From positions 245,524 to 309,523 of the forward strand of contig DLHT01000006.1 of the NCBI GenBank assembly GCA_002483365.1: DNA of 64,000 nucleotides, written 5' to 3'. The notes below the pieces were generated by a model. The model saw nothing but the letters and a program-made list of their open reading frames with translations. It did no database searches and was not told the DNA's origin. This DNA comes from Cellvibrio sp. UBA7661 (GTDB taxonomy: Bacteria > Pseudomonadota > Gammaproteobacteria > Pseudomonadales > Cellvibrionaceae). The translations under genes and the position numbers were made by a program. Shown here piece by piece: positions 8,975 through 16,846 of the stretch (position 1 is the stretch's first letter; each line of letters starts with the position of its first letter).

Positions 8975-9349
8975 TTAATCGGGCATTTTTGAGTCATCTT
9001 GTGTTTTTTTGCCATGATTTTGTGCAGTTTTTGCAGCAGCCTTGCCCAGTGTTTCGTGCAAAAACAGTGCAACAGGAATTAATGTAAAACCCAATATCAT
9101 GACGTGGCGTTTAATGCTTTGAAATTCATAGCCTTGCTTGGCTAATTGGTAACAAGCCAAGGCCCATGCTGCCGCGGCAAAATAGCCCCATCGCCGATGC
9201 TTATACACACCCCATGCAACTGCTGCCGTTACGCAGGCCAAAAATAATCCGTAGATATTTAAAAACGAAATAAAACCGGCAATTGACGCTAACAAAATCA
9301 TCAATAAAAAGAGGTTTAATACATTTGAAACAATCAAGAGTTTTGACAT
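8975..9349 (-). CDS. Hypothetical membrane protein
   Basis: Unrecognised 124-residue protein with three or four predicted membrane helices (LNLFLLMILLASIAGFI, YGLFLACVTAAVAWGVY, YFAAAAWALACYQLA, VMILGFTLIPVALFL). The C-terminal tail is charged, lysine-rich and probably cytoplasmic. The ATG at 9349 has AAGAAG five bases upstream. It lies 39 nt after the MgtC gene on the same strand and may be cotranscribed. Nothing indicates a function. Confidence 0.6.
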   Translation of the reverse strand: MSKLLIVSNVLNLFLLMILLASIAGFISFLNIYGLFLACVTAAVAWGVYKHRRWGYFAAAAWALACYQLAKQGYEFQSIKRHVMILGFTLIPVALFLHETLGKAAAKTAQNHGKKTQDDSKMPD

Positions 9350-9388
9350 AAATACTTCTTTAAAAAAATGTTACTTTTCTACACCAAT

Positions 9389-9901
9389 TTAATCAGAACT
9401 GGATTTACCTTTATCTCGCCAGTCCTGATATTTTTTATGCACGCCCCGGGTGAACGCCTGGGAGTAATCTTCCAACAAGTCCACACCCACCAGGACAGCG
9501 ATGACGACTATCGATAATTTAATTGCAACCAGGTGGTAACCAATAGCAATAACTACCCCTATAGCAGCCAACACCCAAATAGTGGCTGCCGATGTCACGC
9601 CCAACACAAAACCATCGCGCGCCAGCATGACACCTGCACCCAAAAAACCGATGCCGGTAATAACCTGGCCAATAATCCGCGAGGGGTCAGTTACCACCTT
9701 TTCGGGGCCGGACATATGCGCAGACACATATAAAGATGCCGCAATAAAAATATAGGTTCCCAGGGTGATCAATGATGATGTGCGTATACCTACTGGCTTA
9801 CCGCGCAATTGGCGCTCAATCCCGATGATGCTGCCGCACAGCAATGATGTCCCGATACCAGCCCAATCAAAGGGCGCAACTGAAAATAGTGCTAAATCCA
9901 T
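9389..9901 (-). CDS. MgtC/SapB-family membrane protein
   Basis: Inner-membrane protein of the MgtC/SapB family, 170 residues, with about five helices. The signature region GSIIGIERQLRGKPVGIRT followed by ITGIGFLGAGVML is clear. The family is tied to magnesium limitation and, in pathogens, control of ATP synthase. This copy lacks the longer C-terminal domain of Salmonella MgtC and is nearer the short SapB-like proteins. It lies 21 nt downstream of the ubiquinone hydroxylase fusion gene and is probably cotranscribed with it. AGGA before the ATG supports the start. Confidence 0.88.
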   Translation of the reverse strand: MDLALFSVAPFDWAGIGTSLLCGSIIGIERQLRGKPVGIRTSSLITLGTYIFIAASLYVSAHMSGPEKVVTDPSRIIGQVITGIGFLGAGVMLARDGFVLGVTSAATIWVLAAIGVVIAIGYHLVAIKLSIVVIAVLVGVDLLEDYSQAFTRGVHKKYQDWRDKGKSSSD

Positions 9902-9922
9902 AACCTCATCCTGACTAAGCTG

Positions 9923-12457
9923 TTAAGGCACGCCCAGCGCCGCATTGATAATAATTTTTTTGATACCCGATACAGAGTTTAGTTGGCGCATGCCGGTATT
10001 GCGCAGCCAGTTGATGGCAATTGAGCGACTGCCGAATAATCGCTTGAAACCCTCCATTGCCGACATCATGCCGAGATTACCAGCGAGCCGCTGGCGCTGA
10101 TAACGGCGCAGGATGGATGCATCGTGAAGCGGAATACCGCGCACCAGTGCGCGTTCAATTTCATTTACCAGCGCAATAACATCCAACAAACCGAGATTAA
10201 CGCCCTGCCCTGCCAACGGATGAATGTTGTGCGCGGCATCCCCAACCAATGCAATGCGTTGCTGTATGTAAGATGTTGCATGACGTTGGCGCAAAGGAAT
10301 GCAATAGCGCTGATCGCAGCGAATGACTTTACCCAAACGCGATTCGAACGCATCCGTCAGCCGCGCACAAAAATGTTCATCATCAAGTGCCATCAACTCC
10401 TGTGCAAAATCGTTATCTGCAGACCACACAATGGAACATTGATGCGCATCACCATTTTGTTGGAGTGGTAAAAAAGCCAAAGGCCCCGTGTGCATAAAAC
10501 GCTGCCACGCGGTAAATTCATGCGGTTTTTCTGTGCGTACGGTAGTGATAATTGCCTGCTGGTTGTAATCCCATTCGCGCGTTGCAAACCCGGCCAGTTC
10601 ACGCACACTGGATTGCGCTCCATCCGCCGCAATCAATAGTGACCCAGTGATCTCATCGCCATTGTTCAAGGTAATGCGCACAGGTGAGGCCATATCAGCC
10701 TCAGAGTGAAGTGCGACGACTGCCGCAGGCTGAATTAATTGAATAGTCGCGAATTCGTCCATACGTTTACGCAAATGCGCAACAAGCAGCGAGTTTTCAA
10801 CGATATGCCCCAGGTGATCTTGCTGCACATCCGCACAATCAAATTCAATTGCTGCAGTGCCTTCGCCGTCCCACACTTTCATTTCGCGATAGGCACACAC
10901 TCGCTCGTTAGCAATACCATTCCAACAGCCGATTTTTTTCAATAAATTTTCCGACGCATGTGTCAGCGCAACCACACGCGGATCAAAATTGTCACCGCTA
11001 AACTGCGCAGCGGAATTACTCGCTTCAATCACTGCAATACGCAACGACTGCGCTGCATTCAATTGTGCAATTGCACAAGCCAGTGATGCGCCTACCAAAC
11101 CTGCCCCTACAATAATCACATCGAAATGCGATGAGCCATGGGGAATAATTTTTGATGCAGGATCAACGGCGGGCGTTTTTTCGGCAGCAAGAAAGCCGTC
11201 TGGTTTCCAATGAAATTTACGCCCTGCAGTGCCCATGGTTTGCGCCACAAACTGGTCTTTCAACAATGGCAGCGACTCAAGACTTAATAAACCTAAATGC
11301 CGCAACGCAATGAGTGGCAGTTGGTTATTAGAAAAAAGACGAACCAATTTATCGCTGAATTCGATGGTAATTTCCTGATCCAAAGCTTGCATCGCAACAT
11401 ACTGTTGCAGCACCGATAAATCACCGAGCGATTGGTTATCCGCCACTGCCTTACGCAAGATTTCTGCCAGACATGCGCAATCGCGCAAGGCTAAATTAAA
11501 ACCTTGTCCGGCAACCGGATGCAAAAAGTGCGCTGCATTTCCCATCAACACGAGATGAGAGCGAACTTGTTCTTGCGCCAAGGTTAATTGCAACGGATAG
11601 GCAAACCGTTTTGCGACACGGGTAAATTTTCCCACACGATGGCCAAAACGCTCTTGCAGCTGCGCAAGAAATATTTCATCACTACCGGATTGGATTTCTT
11701 CTGCCTGTGCAGACGGTAATGTCCACACCAAAGCAGCCTGGGATGAATGATGTGATTCACCCAAGGGTAATAACGCGATTGGCCCTTGGTCAGTAAATCG
11801 CTCAAACGCGACACCATTGTGTGGCTCGGAAAATTCTACATTAGTGATGATCGCCGTTTGCTCATATGCTCGAACATCGGTACCGATTCCCAGCTGTTGA
11901 CGCAACGTTGATTCGCCACCATCTGCAATCACAGCCAGCGAGGTATTGATCAGCAATACCTGTTCACCTTTTTCCGGGTGTGTGTGCAATAAATGTAACT
12001 GTGCAGAATGTTCGTGCGGAACAATGTGGGTAACTTGTGCAGGGGCGAAGCAGTGAATATTGGATTGCGCTTGCACGTGTGCAAGCAGCACCTTACCCAG
12101 CCAGGTATTTTCAACAACATAACCCACTGCATCCAGATCGCGCTCGGCTGCATCAATCACACCACCTAAAAAATGCCCGCGATCCGACACATGTACTTGC
12201 GCAATTGCTGTCACGTGCTGCTGCAGTAAATTCCACAAACCTAACTGCTTGAATATTTCCACTGAACCGAGTGAGAGCGCAGTTGAGCGCGCGTCAAAAC
12301 TGGATTGAAAATGTATTTCATCGGCACGCGCAAATGGCTGTGAATCGATCAGGGCGATTTGCACCTGCGGTAAACTGGCTGCAAGCAAACTGGCAAGACT
12401 TGCCCCCACCATGCCGCCGCCAATAATGGCGATATCAAATTCAAACGATTGGGTCAT
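9923..12457 (-). CDS. UbiH-UbiI fusion: two ubiquinone hydroxylases in one ORF
   Basis: An 844-residue protein made of two complete FAD monooxygenases of ubiquinone biosynthesis. The N half (1 to about 405) begins with the FAD loop GGGMVGAS near residue 13 and has GNAAH...HPVAGQGFN, where the Asn is typical of UbiH (C6 hydroxylase). The C half starts near D446 (VIIVGAGLVGAS) and has GDAAHNIHPLAGQGVN, as in UbiI/VisC (C5 hydroxylase). A linker of about 40 residues joins them, without a methionine near the junction. In most relatives these are two adjacent genes after pepP; here order and neighbours are conserved but the genes are fused. It sits 11 nt after pepP. Confidence 0.9.
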   Translation of the reverse strand: MTQSFEFDIAIIGGGMVGASLASLLAASLPQVQIALIDSQPFARADEIHFQSSFDARSTALSLGSVEIFKQLGLWNLLQQHVTAIAQVHVSDRGHFLGGVIDAAERDLDAVGYVVENTWLGKVLLAHVQAQSNIHCFAPAQVTHIVPHEHSAQLHLLHTHPEKGEQVLLINTSLAVIADGGESTLRQQLGIGTDVRAYEQTAIITNVEFSEPHNGVAFERFTDQGPIALLPLGESHHSSQAALVWTLPSAQAEEIQSGSDEIFLAQLQERFGHRVGKFTRVAKRFAYPLQLTLAQEQVRSHLVLMGNAAHFLHPVAGQGFNLALRDCACLAEILRKAVADNQSLGDLSVLQQYVAMQALDQEITIEFSDKLVRLFSNNQLPLIALRHLGLLSLESLPLLKDQFVAQTMGTAGRKFHWKPDGFLAAEKTPAVDPASKIIPHGSSHFDVIIVGAGLVGASLACAIAQLNAAQSLRIAVIEASNSAAQFSGDNFDPRVVALTHASENLLKKIGCWNGIANERVCAYREMKVWDGEGTAAIEFDCADVQQDHLGHIVENSLLVAHLRKRMDEFATIQLIQPAAVVALHSEADMASPVRITLNNGDEITGSLLIAADGAQSSVRELAGFATREWDYNQQAIITTVRTEKPHEFTAWQRFMHTGPLAFLPLQQNGDAHQCSIVWSADNDFAQELMALDDEHFCARLTDAFESRLGKVIRCDQRYCIPLRQRHATSYIQQRIALVGDAAHNIHPLAGQGVNLGLLDVIALVNEIERALVRGIPLHDASILRRYQRQRLAGNLGMMSAMEGFKRLFGSRSIAINWLRNTGMRQLNSVSGIKKIIINAALGVP

Positions 12458-12468
12458 AGCAAATAATA

Positions 12469-13782
12469 TTAACCTGCCATCAGGGCTTCAATTTCGGCGA
12501 CGGTTTTGGGTACATCTTTGGTGAGCACTTCATTGCCGTCTTTGGTAATTACGACATCGTCTTCAATCCGGATACCTATACCACGCCATTTTTTCGCAAC
12601 ACGCTCATTGTCAGGCGCAACATAAATGCCCGGCTCTACGGTCATTACCATGCCCGGTTCGAGCACGCGCCATTCACCACCGACTTTGTAATCGCCAACA
12701 TCGTGCACATCCATTCCCAGCCAGTGGCCAGCGCGGTGCATATAAAATTCTTTGTAAGCTTCGCTTTTGATTAATTCATTCACGTCACCTTCAAGCAAAC
12801 CGATTTTTACCAAACCTTCGGTAATCACACGCACGGTTGCCTCGTGTGGATCATTCCAATGTTTACCGGATTTACATTCAGCGATTGCTTCCAGTTGTGC
12901 TTGCAAGCAAATGTCGTACAGCGCTTTTTGTTCGGGTGAAAATTTTCCGTTTACCGGAAAGGTGCGGGTAATGTCAGCCGCGTAATAATCCAGTTCGCAG
13001 CCCGCATCGATCAGCACCAGATCACCATTTTTCAGCGGTGCTGAATTTTCAATGTAATGCAGGATACAACCATTTCTTCCGCCGCCGACGATGGAATTGT
13101 ATGCAGGGAAACGCGCACCGCTCATTTGGAATTCGTGCATGATTTCGGCTTCAAGCTGATACTCCATCACTCCCGGTTTAGCAGCTTTCATCGCACGCAC
13201 ATGGGCGCGTGCTGAAATTTCGCCCGCTTCTTTCATCACACGCAATTCGGCAGCACTTTTAAATAAACGCATGTCATTCAAAAAATGACTCAAATCCAAA
13301 AACTCACCCGGTGGTGTTGCGCCGGAGCGGACTTTTGCGCGGATGGTGTTGACCCAATCCATCACATGCTTATCGAATTCGCTGTCTTTCCCCATGGAGT
13401 AGTACACGCGCTGCCGTCCTTCCAACAGCCCCGGCAGAATTTCATCGATATCATCAATCGGAAAGGCATCGTCAGCATCAAATTCGCTGCAAGCACCTTC
13501 CGGCCCCGCGCGATAGCCATCCCAAATTTCCCGCTCGCGGTTGCGCTCGCGCACAAACAAAACATATTCGCCGTGATCGCGGCCGGGAATTAATACCAAT
13601 ACAGCTTGCGGCTCTTCAAATCCGGAGAGATATAAAAAATCGCTATCCTGGCGGTAGTGATATTCGGTATCGCGGCTGCGCGGGCGCTCAGGCGCAGCAG
13701 GTACTATGGCGATAGAGTTAGGTTCCATCTGCGCCATTAATTGTTTACGGCGACGGGCAAATTCAGTTCGGGAGATTCTCAT
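12469..13782 (-). CDS. pepP: Xaa-Pro aminopeptidase P
   Basis: Cytosolic metallopeptidase of family M24B that removes N-terminal residues preceding proline. The di-metal ligands are visible in their usual settings: two Asp in LIDAGCE...AADITRTFP, the His of RAGHWLGMDVHDVG, the Glu of TVEPGIYV and the Glu of GIRIEDD. The 437 residues from the ATG at 13782 line up with the usual N terminus (ISRxEF); a GTG at 13794 would add four residues. The gene order ygfB-pepP-ubiH-ubiI is the conserved gammaproteobacterial one. Confidence 0.95.
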   Translation of the reverse strand: MRISRTEFARRRKQLMAQMEPNSIAIVPAAPERPRSRDTEYHYRQDSDFLYLSGFEEPQAVLVLIPGRDHGEYVLFVRERNREREIWDGYRAGPEGACSEFDADDAFPIDDIDEILPGLLEGRQRVYYSMGKDSEFDKHVMDWVNTIRAKVRSGATPPGEFLDLSHFLNDMRLFKSAAELRVMKEAGEISARAHVRAMKAAKPGVMEYQLEAEIMHEFQMSGARFPAYNSIVGGGRNGCILHYIENSAPLKNGDLVLIDAGCELDYYAADITRTFPVNGKFSPEQKALYDICLQAQLEAIAECKSGKHWNDPHEATVRVITEGLVKIGLLEGDVNELIKSEAYKEFYMHRAGHWLGMDVHDVGDYKVGGEWRVLEPGMVMTVEPGIYVAPDNERVAKKWRGIGIRIEDDVVITKDGNEVLTKDVPKTVAEIEALMAG

Positions 13783-13821
13783 GGATGCGCTCACACATTT
13801 TTTTCACGGTTGTTCACACAA

Positions 13822-14436
13822 TCAATGCAACAAATCAGATGCAGGCGCGCTGCTGGATGGATCAAGTGGCGCAGCAGGCTCAGCTGAAAATTCAAAATAC
13901 AATGAGTTGACCACAACACGAACGTATTCGGTCACCTCCATATAATCTGCTTCTGAGCTGGATTCATCCTCTTCATCATCGGCCTGGATTTGGACAATAT
14001 TGGCAATGTCTTCCAACATCTCTTCAAATTCTTCATTGATCACACGTTTACCTTGATGATCAACACTGCCAAAACCAGTTAGAAAGCCATGGCACCATTC
14101 GCTCAAACCACGCACGCGCTCACTGAGCAAACTGTCATCGTCAGGCAGCATCAATTTCAAACTCATTTGGCCCTGAAGCTGATCATTGGTGGTGTGATAC
14201 AGCCGGCTCAGCGCGATACGCACACGCTCATCGGGCGCAGCAATAAAATCGAGGAATTCAACGGCTTCCAGCAGCCAATGGGTTTCACTCAGTGTTGCAC
14301 CACCCGCCAACTTGCCACATAAAAGTCCGTGCAATTCAGAGGGGCTATTCAATGTGCCCAAGGGAGCCAACAGGTTGGCGAGTTCATCAAAATTCAGGGG
14401 GGTGAGCAGTTGCTCGGGGGATGTGTTTTCAGTCAT
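13822..14436 (-). CDS. ygfB: UPF0149/YgfB family protein
   Basis: Small acidic cytosolic protein, 204 residues, of the YecA/YgfB (UPF0149) family. The early SELHGLLCGKLAGG and later LSEWCHGFLTGFG segments are characteristic. The C-terminal tail is poorly conserved. In Pseudomonas, YgfB has been linked to regulation of ampDh3 and beta-lactam resistance, but no general biochemical role is settled. It is the first gene of the ygfB-pepP-ubi operon. AGAGG upstream of the ATG supports the start. It is divergent from the zapA side of the locus. Confidence 0.9.
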   Translation of the reverse strand: MTENTSPEQLLTPLNFDELANLLAPLGTLNSPSELHGLLCGKLAGGATLSETHWLLEAVEFLDFIAAPDERVRIALSRLYHTTNDQLQGQMSLKLMLPDDDSLLSERVRGLSEWCHGFLTGFGSVDHQGKRVINEEFEEMLEDIANIVQIQADDEEDESSSEADYMEVTEYVRVVVNSLYFEFSAEPAAPLDPSSSAPASDLLH

Positions 14437-14666
14437 GTAGGCCTCTCATCGCAATGGGCAAATGCTATCACGATTGCCCTTGGCGGCTCCGCAAACTTTT
14501 TATATAGCGAATTCCAAGGTTGACGCACCTCAAGTAAAACCTGTTTGTTTATCGCTTGATAGCAACTATCTTCTCGAATTCACATTAACTTGTGCTCTAT
14601 GATTGACCACCTGCGGGCCGCACAATATAGTGGGCAACCTGCGCTATTTTATGGTTACTTATTATC

Positions 14667-14873
14667 ATGTCTGACGATCTGCTACTCGCCCTCGAAACCA
14701 AGCTGGATAAGCTGATCCTGCTGTGTAATCGCCTGCAGCAAGAAAATGCCGAGCTTAAAACCCGCGAAAATGAATGGCAGCGCGAGCGCGTGCGGTTGAT
14801 CGAGAAGAATGAGCTGGCACGCAGCCGCGTTGAGGCCATGATCACCCATTTACGTAATCTGGATGCCGAATAG
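14667..14873 (+). CDS. TIGR02449-type small coiled-coil protein
   Basis: A 68-residue protein that is almost wholly a predicted coiled coil (LETKLDKLILLCNRLQQEN onward), rich in Leu heptads, Glu and Arg. Such a protein is regularly found directly before zapA in gammaproteobacteria and is described as the TIGR02449 family; it resembles the division factor ZapB in size and style. A role with ZapA in cell division is inferred from position only. The 55 nt to zapA hold a degenerate 15-nt tandem repeat. Confidence 0.8.
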   Translation: MSDDLLLALETKLDKLILLCNRLQQENAELKTRENEWQRERVRLIEKNELARSRVEAMITHLRNLDAE

Positions 14874-14879
14874 CTCAAC

Positions 14880-14924
14880 AAAAGCACCTGAGAATAAGCA
14901 CCCGATAAAAAGCACCCGAGAATA
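14880..14924 (+). repeat. Degenerate 15-nt tandem repeat before zapA
   Basis: Three copies of a unit like AAAAGCACCxGAGAA follow the stop codon of the upstream gene. The first copy carries a TGA in frame with that gene. Unlike the other examples in the window, the gene's last codons are not clearly part of the unit. Confidence 0.6.
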
Positions 14925-14928
14925 CGCC

Positions 14929-15234
14929 ATGAGCAACGAAACCGTTTTTGTAAAAATCCTCGATAAGGAATATCAGGTTGCCTGCCCGCGCGAGGAGCGC
15001 CAGGCGCTGGTGGAATCAGCGCAATTGCTGGATGAGCGCATGAAAGCGATCCGCGGCACCGGTGCCGTCATTGGCCTTGAGCGTATTGCAGTCATGGCTG
15101 CGCTCAACTTGAGTCATGAGTTGCTGCAGGCCAAAACCTCCTCAACCGGAACAAGTGGTTCAGCCAACCAATCTGATTTATTGCGCCTGAACGAGAAGCT
15201 GGATCGCACCCTGTCCGGTTTGGACCGAGAATAG
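14929..15234 (+). CDS. zapA: Cell division protein ZapA
   Basis: Cytosolic protein that bundles FtsZ protofilaments at the division ring; 101 residues, the usual size. The N-terminal VKILDKEYQVACPxEER and the central segment ending in ERIAVMAALNLSHELL are the family signature. The rest is coiled coil. I start at the ATG at 14929; an open frame extends 22 codons upstream, but that part is the repeat between genes. It is followed by ssrS and 5-formyl-THF cyclo-ligase, the standard arrangement. Confidence 0.93.
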   Translation: MSNETVFVKILDKEYQVACPREERQALVESAQLLDERMKAIRGTGAVIGLERIAVMAALNLSHELLQAKTSSTGTSGSANQSDLLRLNEKLDRTLSGLDRE

Positions 15235-15351
15235 TCTTTATTAAAAGCAACTTGGATTAAAAATCACCATAAGCGCAAATAACGACTTTTTTCCAGCCCC
15301 GTTTAAGACGATTAATCAATAAACGGCTATATAACCCAAGCATAATTTCAT

Positions 15352-15382
15352 TTGCGAATAACCGGTAACTCTGGGTTATACT
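15352..15382 (+). promoter_or_regulatory. Promoter of 6S RNA
   Basis: TATACT at 15377-15382 is a good -10. TTGCGA at 15352 is a weak -35 at 19-bp spacing. Transcription would start near 15389, just before the paired 5' end of the RNA. Confidence 0.6.
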
Positions 15383-15388
15383 GACGCC

Positions 15389-15565
15389 ACGCCCTGGAAT
15401 GTTTGCAATCCAACAATGTCCTTGAGCCGATAAATGTTAGCCCGGCAGTATCTCGTTGAGTTTGGTGTGCATGTCCGCCTGACGGAAAGCCTAAAAAGCC
15501 ACAGGTATCGCCACCTTGAACCTTTGGGTTCAAGGCCAGCTTGGTAAGCGGCATTTCGGGGTCTT
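15389..15565 (+). ncRNA. ssrS: 6S RNA
   Basis: Regulatory RNA that binds sigma70-RNA polymerase in stationary phase. The 5' CCCTGGAATG (15392) pairs fully, with G-U pairs allowed, with CATTTCGGGG (15552) to close the long helix. Internal hallmarks shared with E. coli 6S RNA are CCTTGAGCCGATA, GTGTGCATGTCCG, GGAAGCCT-like AAAGCCTAAAA, and the 3' hairpin CCTTGAACC-TTT-GGGTTCAAGG. Its place between zapA and the cyclo-ligase gene is the conserved one. Ends are approximate to a few bases. Confidence 0.93.
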
Positions 15566-15607
15566 TTAATTCTCTCTTGTTTTCCTCACGATTGTTCAAG
15601 GCTGTTT

Positions 15608-16252
15608 ATGGCCGACCCGCTTCCCCCATCACTACAAACACCTTCACAAACTACGGCAACCGCACATGCAAAATCAGCTTTGCGCAGCGAATTGCGTGCA
15701 CGCCGAAAAGCCTTGAGCATCACACAACAAGCACATGCGTCACTCTTGTTATTGCGCCAGCTGATGCAACTGCCGCAATTTATGCGCGCGCGTCATGTCG
15801 CTCTGTATATTGCAAACGATGGTGAAATTGACCCGGCCCCCATTGCCCAACAATTGTGGAAAATGGATAAGCACTGCTATTTACCGGTGCTACGCCCTGA
15901 CAAAAATAAAACCCTGTGGTTTGTGGAATACACGCCCGATGCAGCTCTGACGAAGAATCGATTCGGTATTCCCGAACCGGATTTTCGCCAGCACCATAAA
16001 CTACCGGCACAGCGTCTGGATGTTGTGCTTATGCCGTTGGTTGGGTTTGATCGCAGCGGGGCGCGTTTGGGGATGGGCGGTGGTTTTTACGATACAACCT
16101 TTGCGTTTAAACAAAAAAATAGCGCGGGAAAACCTTATCTGATTGGCCTGGCGCACAGTTGCCAGGAAGTTGATTCACTCGCGACAGATGCCTGGGATAT
16201 TCCGTTGTTCGCCATCGCAACCGAACAGGAAATTCTGCTTACGCATCAATAA
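15608..16252 (+). CDS. 5-formyltetrahydrofolate cyclo-ligase
   Basis: Converts 5-formyl-THF to 5,10-methenyl-THF with ATP (YgfA/MTHFS family); 214 residues, normal length. The N-terminal basic segment KSALRSELRARRKAL and the ATP/Mg motif GARLGMGGGFYD (from about residue 151) are diagnostic. In E. coli the gene is cotranscribed with 6S RNA, and the same arrangement is seen here. Its stop codon lies inside a 15-nt tandem repeat that produces three stops in frame. Confidence 0.92.
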   Translation: MADPLPPSLQTPSQTTATAHAKSALRSELRARRKALSITQQAHASLLLLRQLMQLPQFMRARHVALYIANDGEIDPAPIAQQLWKMDKHCYLPVLRPDKNKTLWFVEYTPDAALTKNRFGIPEPDFRQHHKLPAQRLDVVLMPLVGFDRSGARLGMGGGFYDTTFAFKQKNSAGKPYLIGLAHSCQEVDSLATDAWDIPLFAIATEQEILLTHQ

Positions 16253-16300
16253 AAAACACGTCAATAAAAAATACATCGATAGAAATCCATCCATAAACAC
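16241..16300 (+). repeat. In-frame 15-nt tandem copies of a gene end
   Basis: Units of 15 nt run ACG CAT CAA TAA AAA, then ACA CGT CAA TAA AAA, then ATA CAT CGA TAG AAA, then a decayed fourth copy. The first holds the natural stop of the cyclo-ligase gene. The next two keep a stop in the same frame at exact 15-nt steps (16265 and 16280). Confidence 0.85.
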
Positions 16301-16319
16301 GCAATTGCTGCCTACAAAA

Positions 16320-16350
16320 AACAACTCCCGCAAGAGCGGGAGTTGTTGTC
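16320..16350 (-). terminator. Intrinsic terminator of a small - strand gene
   Basis: The 11-bp stem ACAACTCCCGC with its complement around AAGA is followed on the - strand by a run of six T. It could also act weakly on + for the cyclo-ligase transcript. Confidence 0.8.
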
Positions 16351-16396
16351 GAAAATTCCGTTTATCGCCTGATTTTTCCGATGCACCTGTATCTGT

Positions 16397-16519
16397 TTAT
16401 TCAGAGACCGACTCTACTGCTGCCTCTGCAAACGACACTAAAGTACCTACATCTAACAGGGTTACACAAACTCCTAAACAAAATATCAAGATCACAGCGG
16501 AGAGAACATCGACTTTCAT
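16397..16519 (-). CDS. Putative 40-residue single-span membrane peptide
   Basis: A small open frame (MKVDVLSAVILIFCLGVC...) encodes one strongly hydrophobic helix (VLSAVILIFCLGVCVTLL) and a short acidic tail ending ESVSE. AAGG lies eight bases before the ATG at 16519, and a strong - strand terminator follows 46 nt after the stop; together these suggest a real gene. The frame stays open upstream to 16669, but that part has no such support. No family is recognised. Small membrane peptides of this size are often regulatory or stress-related; that is inference. Confidence 0.5.
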   Translation of the reverse strand: MKVDVLSAVILIFCLGVCVTLLDVGTLVSFAEAAVESVSE

Positions 16520-16658
16520 GGTGGTAACCTTGCGCAATATTATTTTAAAAAAACAACATCTTTTATAAGCGACCACAAAACAGCCCAAGGCTGTGGCGTG
16601 GATAAATAATAGGCAAGGATTTGCTGGAAGGAAACCAATGACCCATAAAAAACTGCAA

Positions 16659-16693
16659 AAAAAACGCACTTTTTAGCAAAAAAGTGCGTTTTT
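16659..16693. terminator. Bidirectional intrinsic terminator
   Basis: AAAAACGCACTTTTT and AAAAAGTGCGTTTTT form a long A/T-flanked stem around a 3-5 nt loop. It serves the GH20 transcript on - and would block read-through from +. Confidence 0.75.
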
Positions 16694-16723
16694 CCCGATG
16701 TTTTCCATGCTTTTAATGGAGGG

Positions 16724-16764
16724 AGCTACAAAAACACCGGTAAATCATGGGTATTTTTGTAGCT
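16724..16764. other. 15-bp imperfect stem-loop after the GH20 gene
   Basis: AGCTACAAAAACACC pairs with GGGTATTTTTGTAGCT (one G-U) around a loop of about 10 nt, 83 nt downstream of the GH20 stop. It has no T run of its own. Possibly an mRNA 3'-end protector. Confidence 0.45.
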
Positions 16765-16846
16765 GATCGCGGCGAGTTGTATCGCCATCAACTGACGATC
16801 TGTGCATCCTTGCCGCGAACGAATTACCAAAAAAATCTATTCCGGT

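Larger units (their letters stand above)
16520..16846. other. Gene-free stretch with two strong stem-loops
   Basis: Lies between the small membrane peptide and the GH20 gene. It holds a terminator (16659-16693), a long imperfect hairpin (16724-16764), and the upstream region of the small gene. I see no further coding frame. Confidence 0.5.

Noticed and set aside
9923..12457. UbiH-UbiI fusion as a sequencing error
   Set aside because: The joining stretch of about 40 codons is continuous and lacks both a stop relic and a start codon for the second half; a single-base error would not explain it. Still worth confirming in reads.
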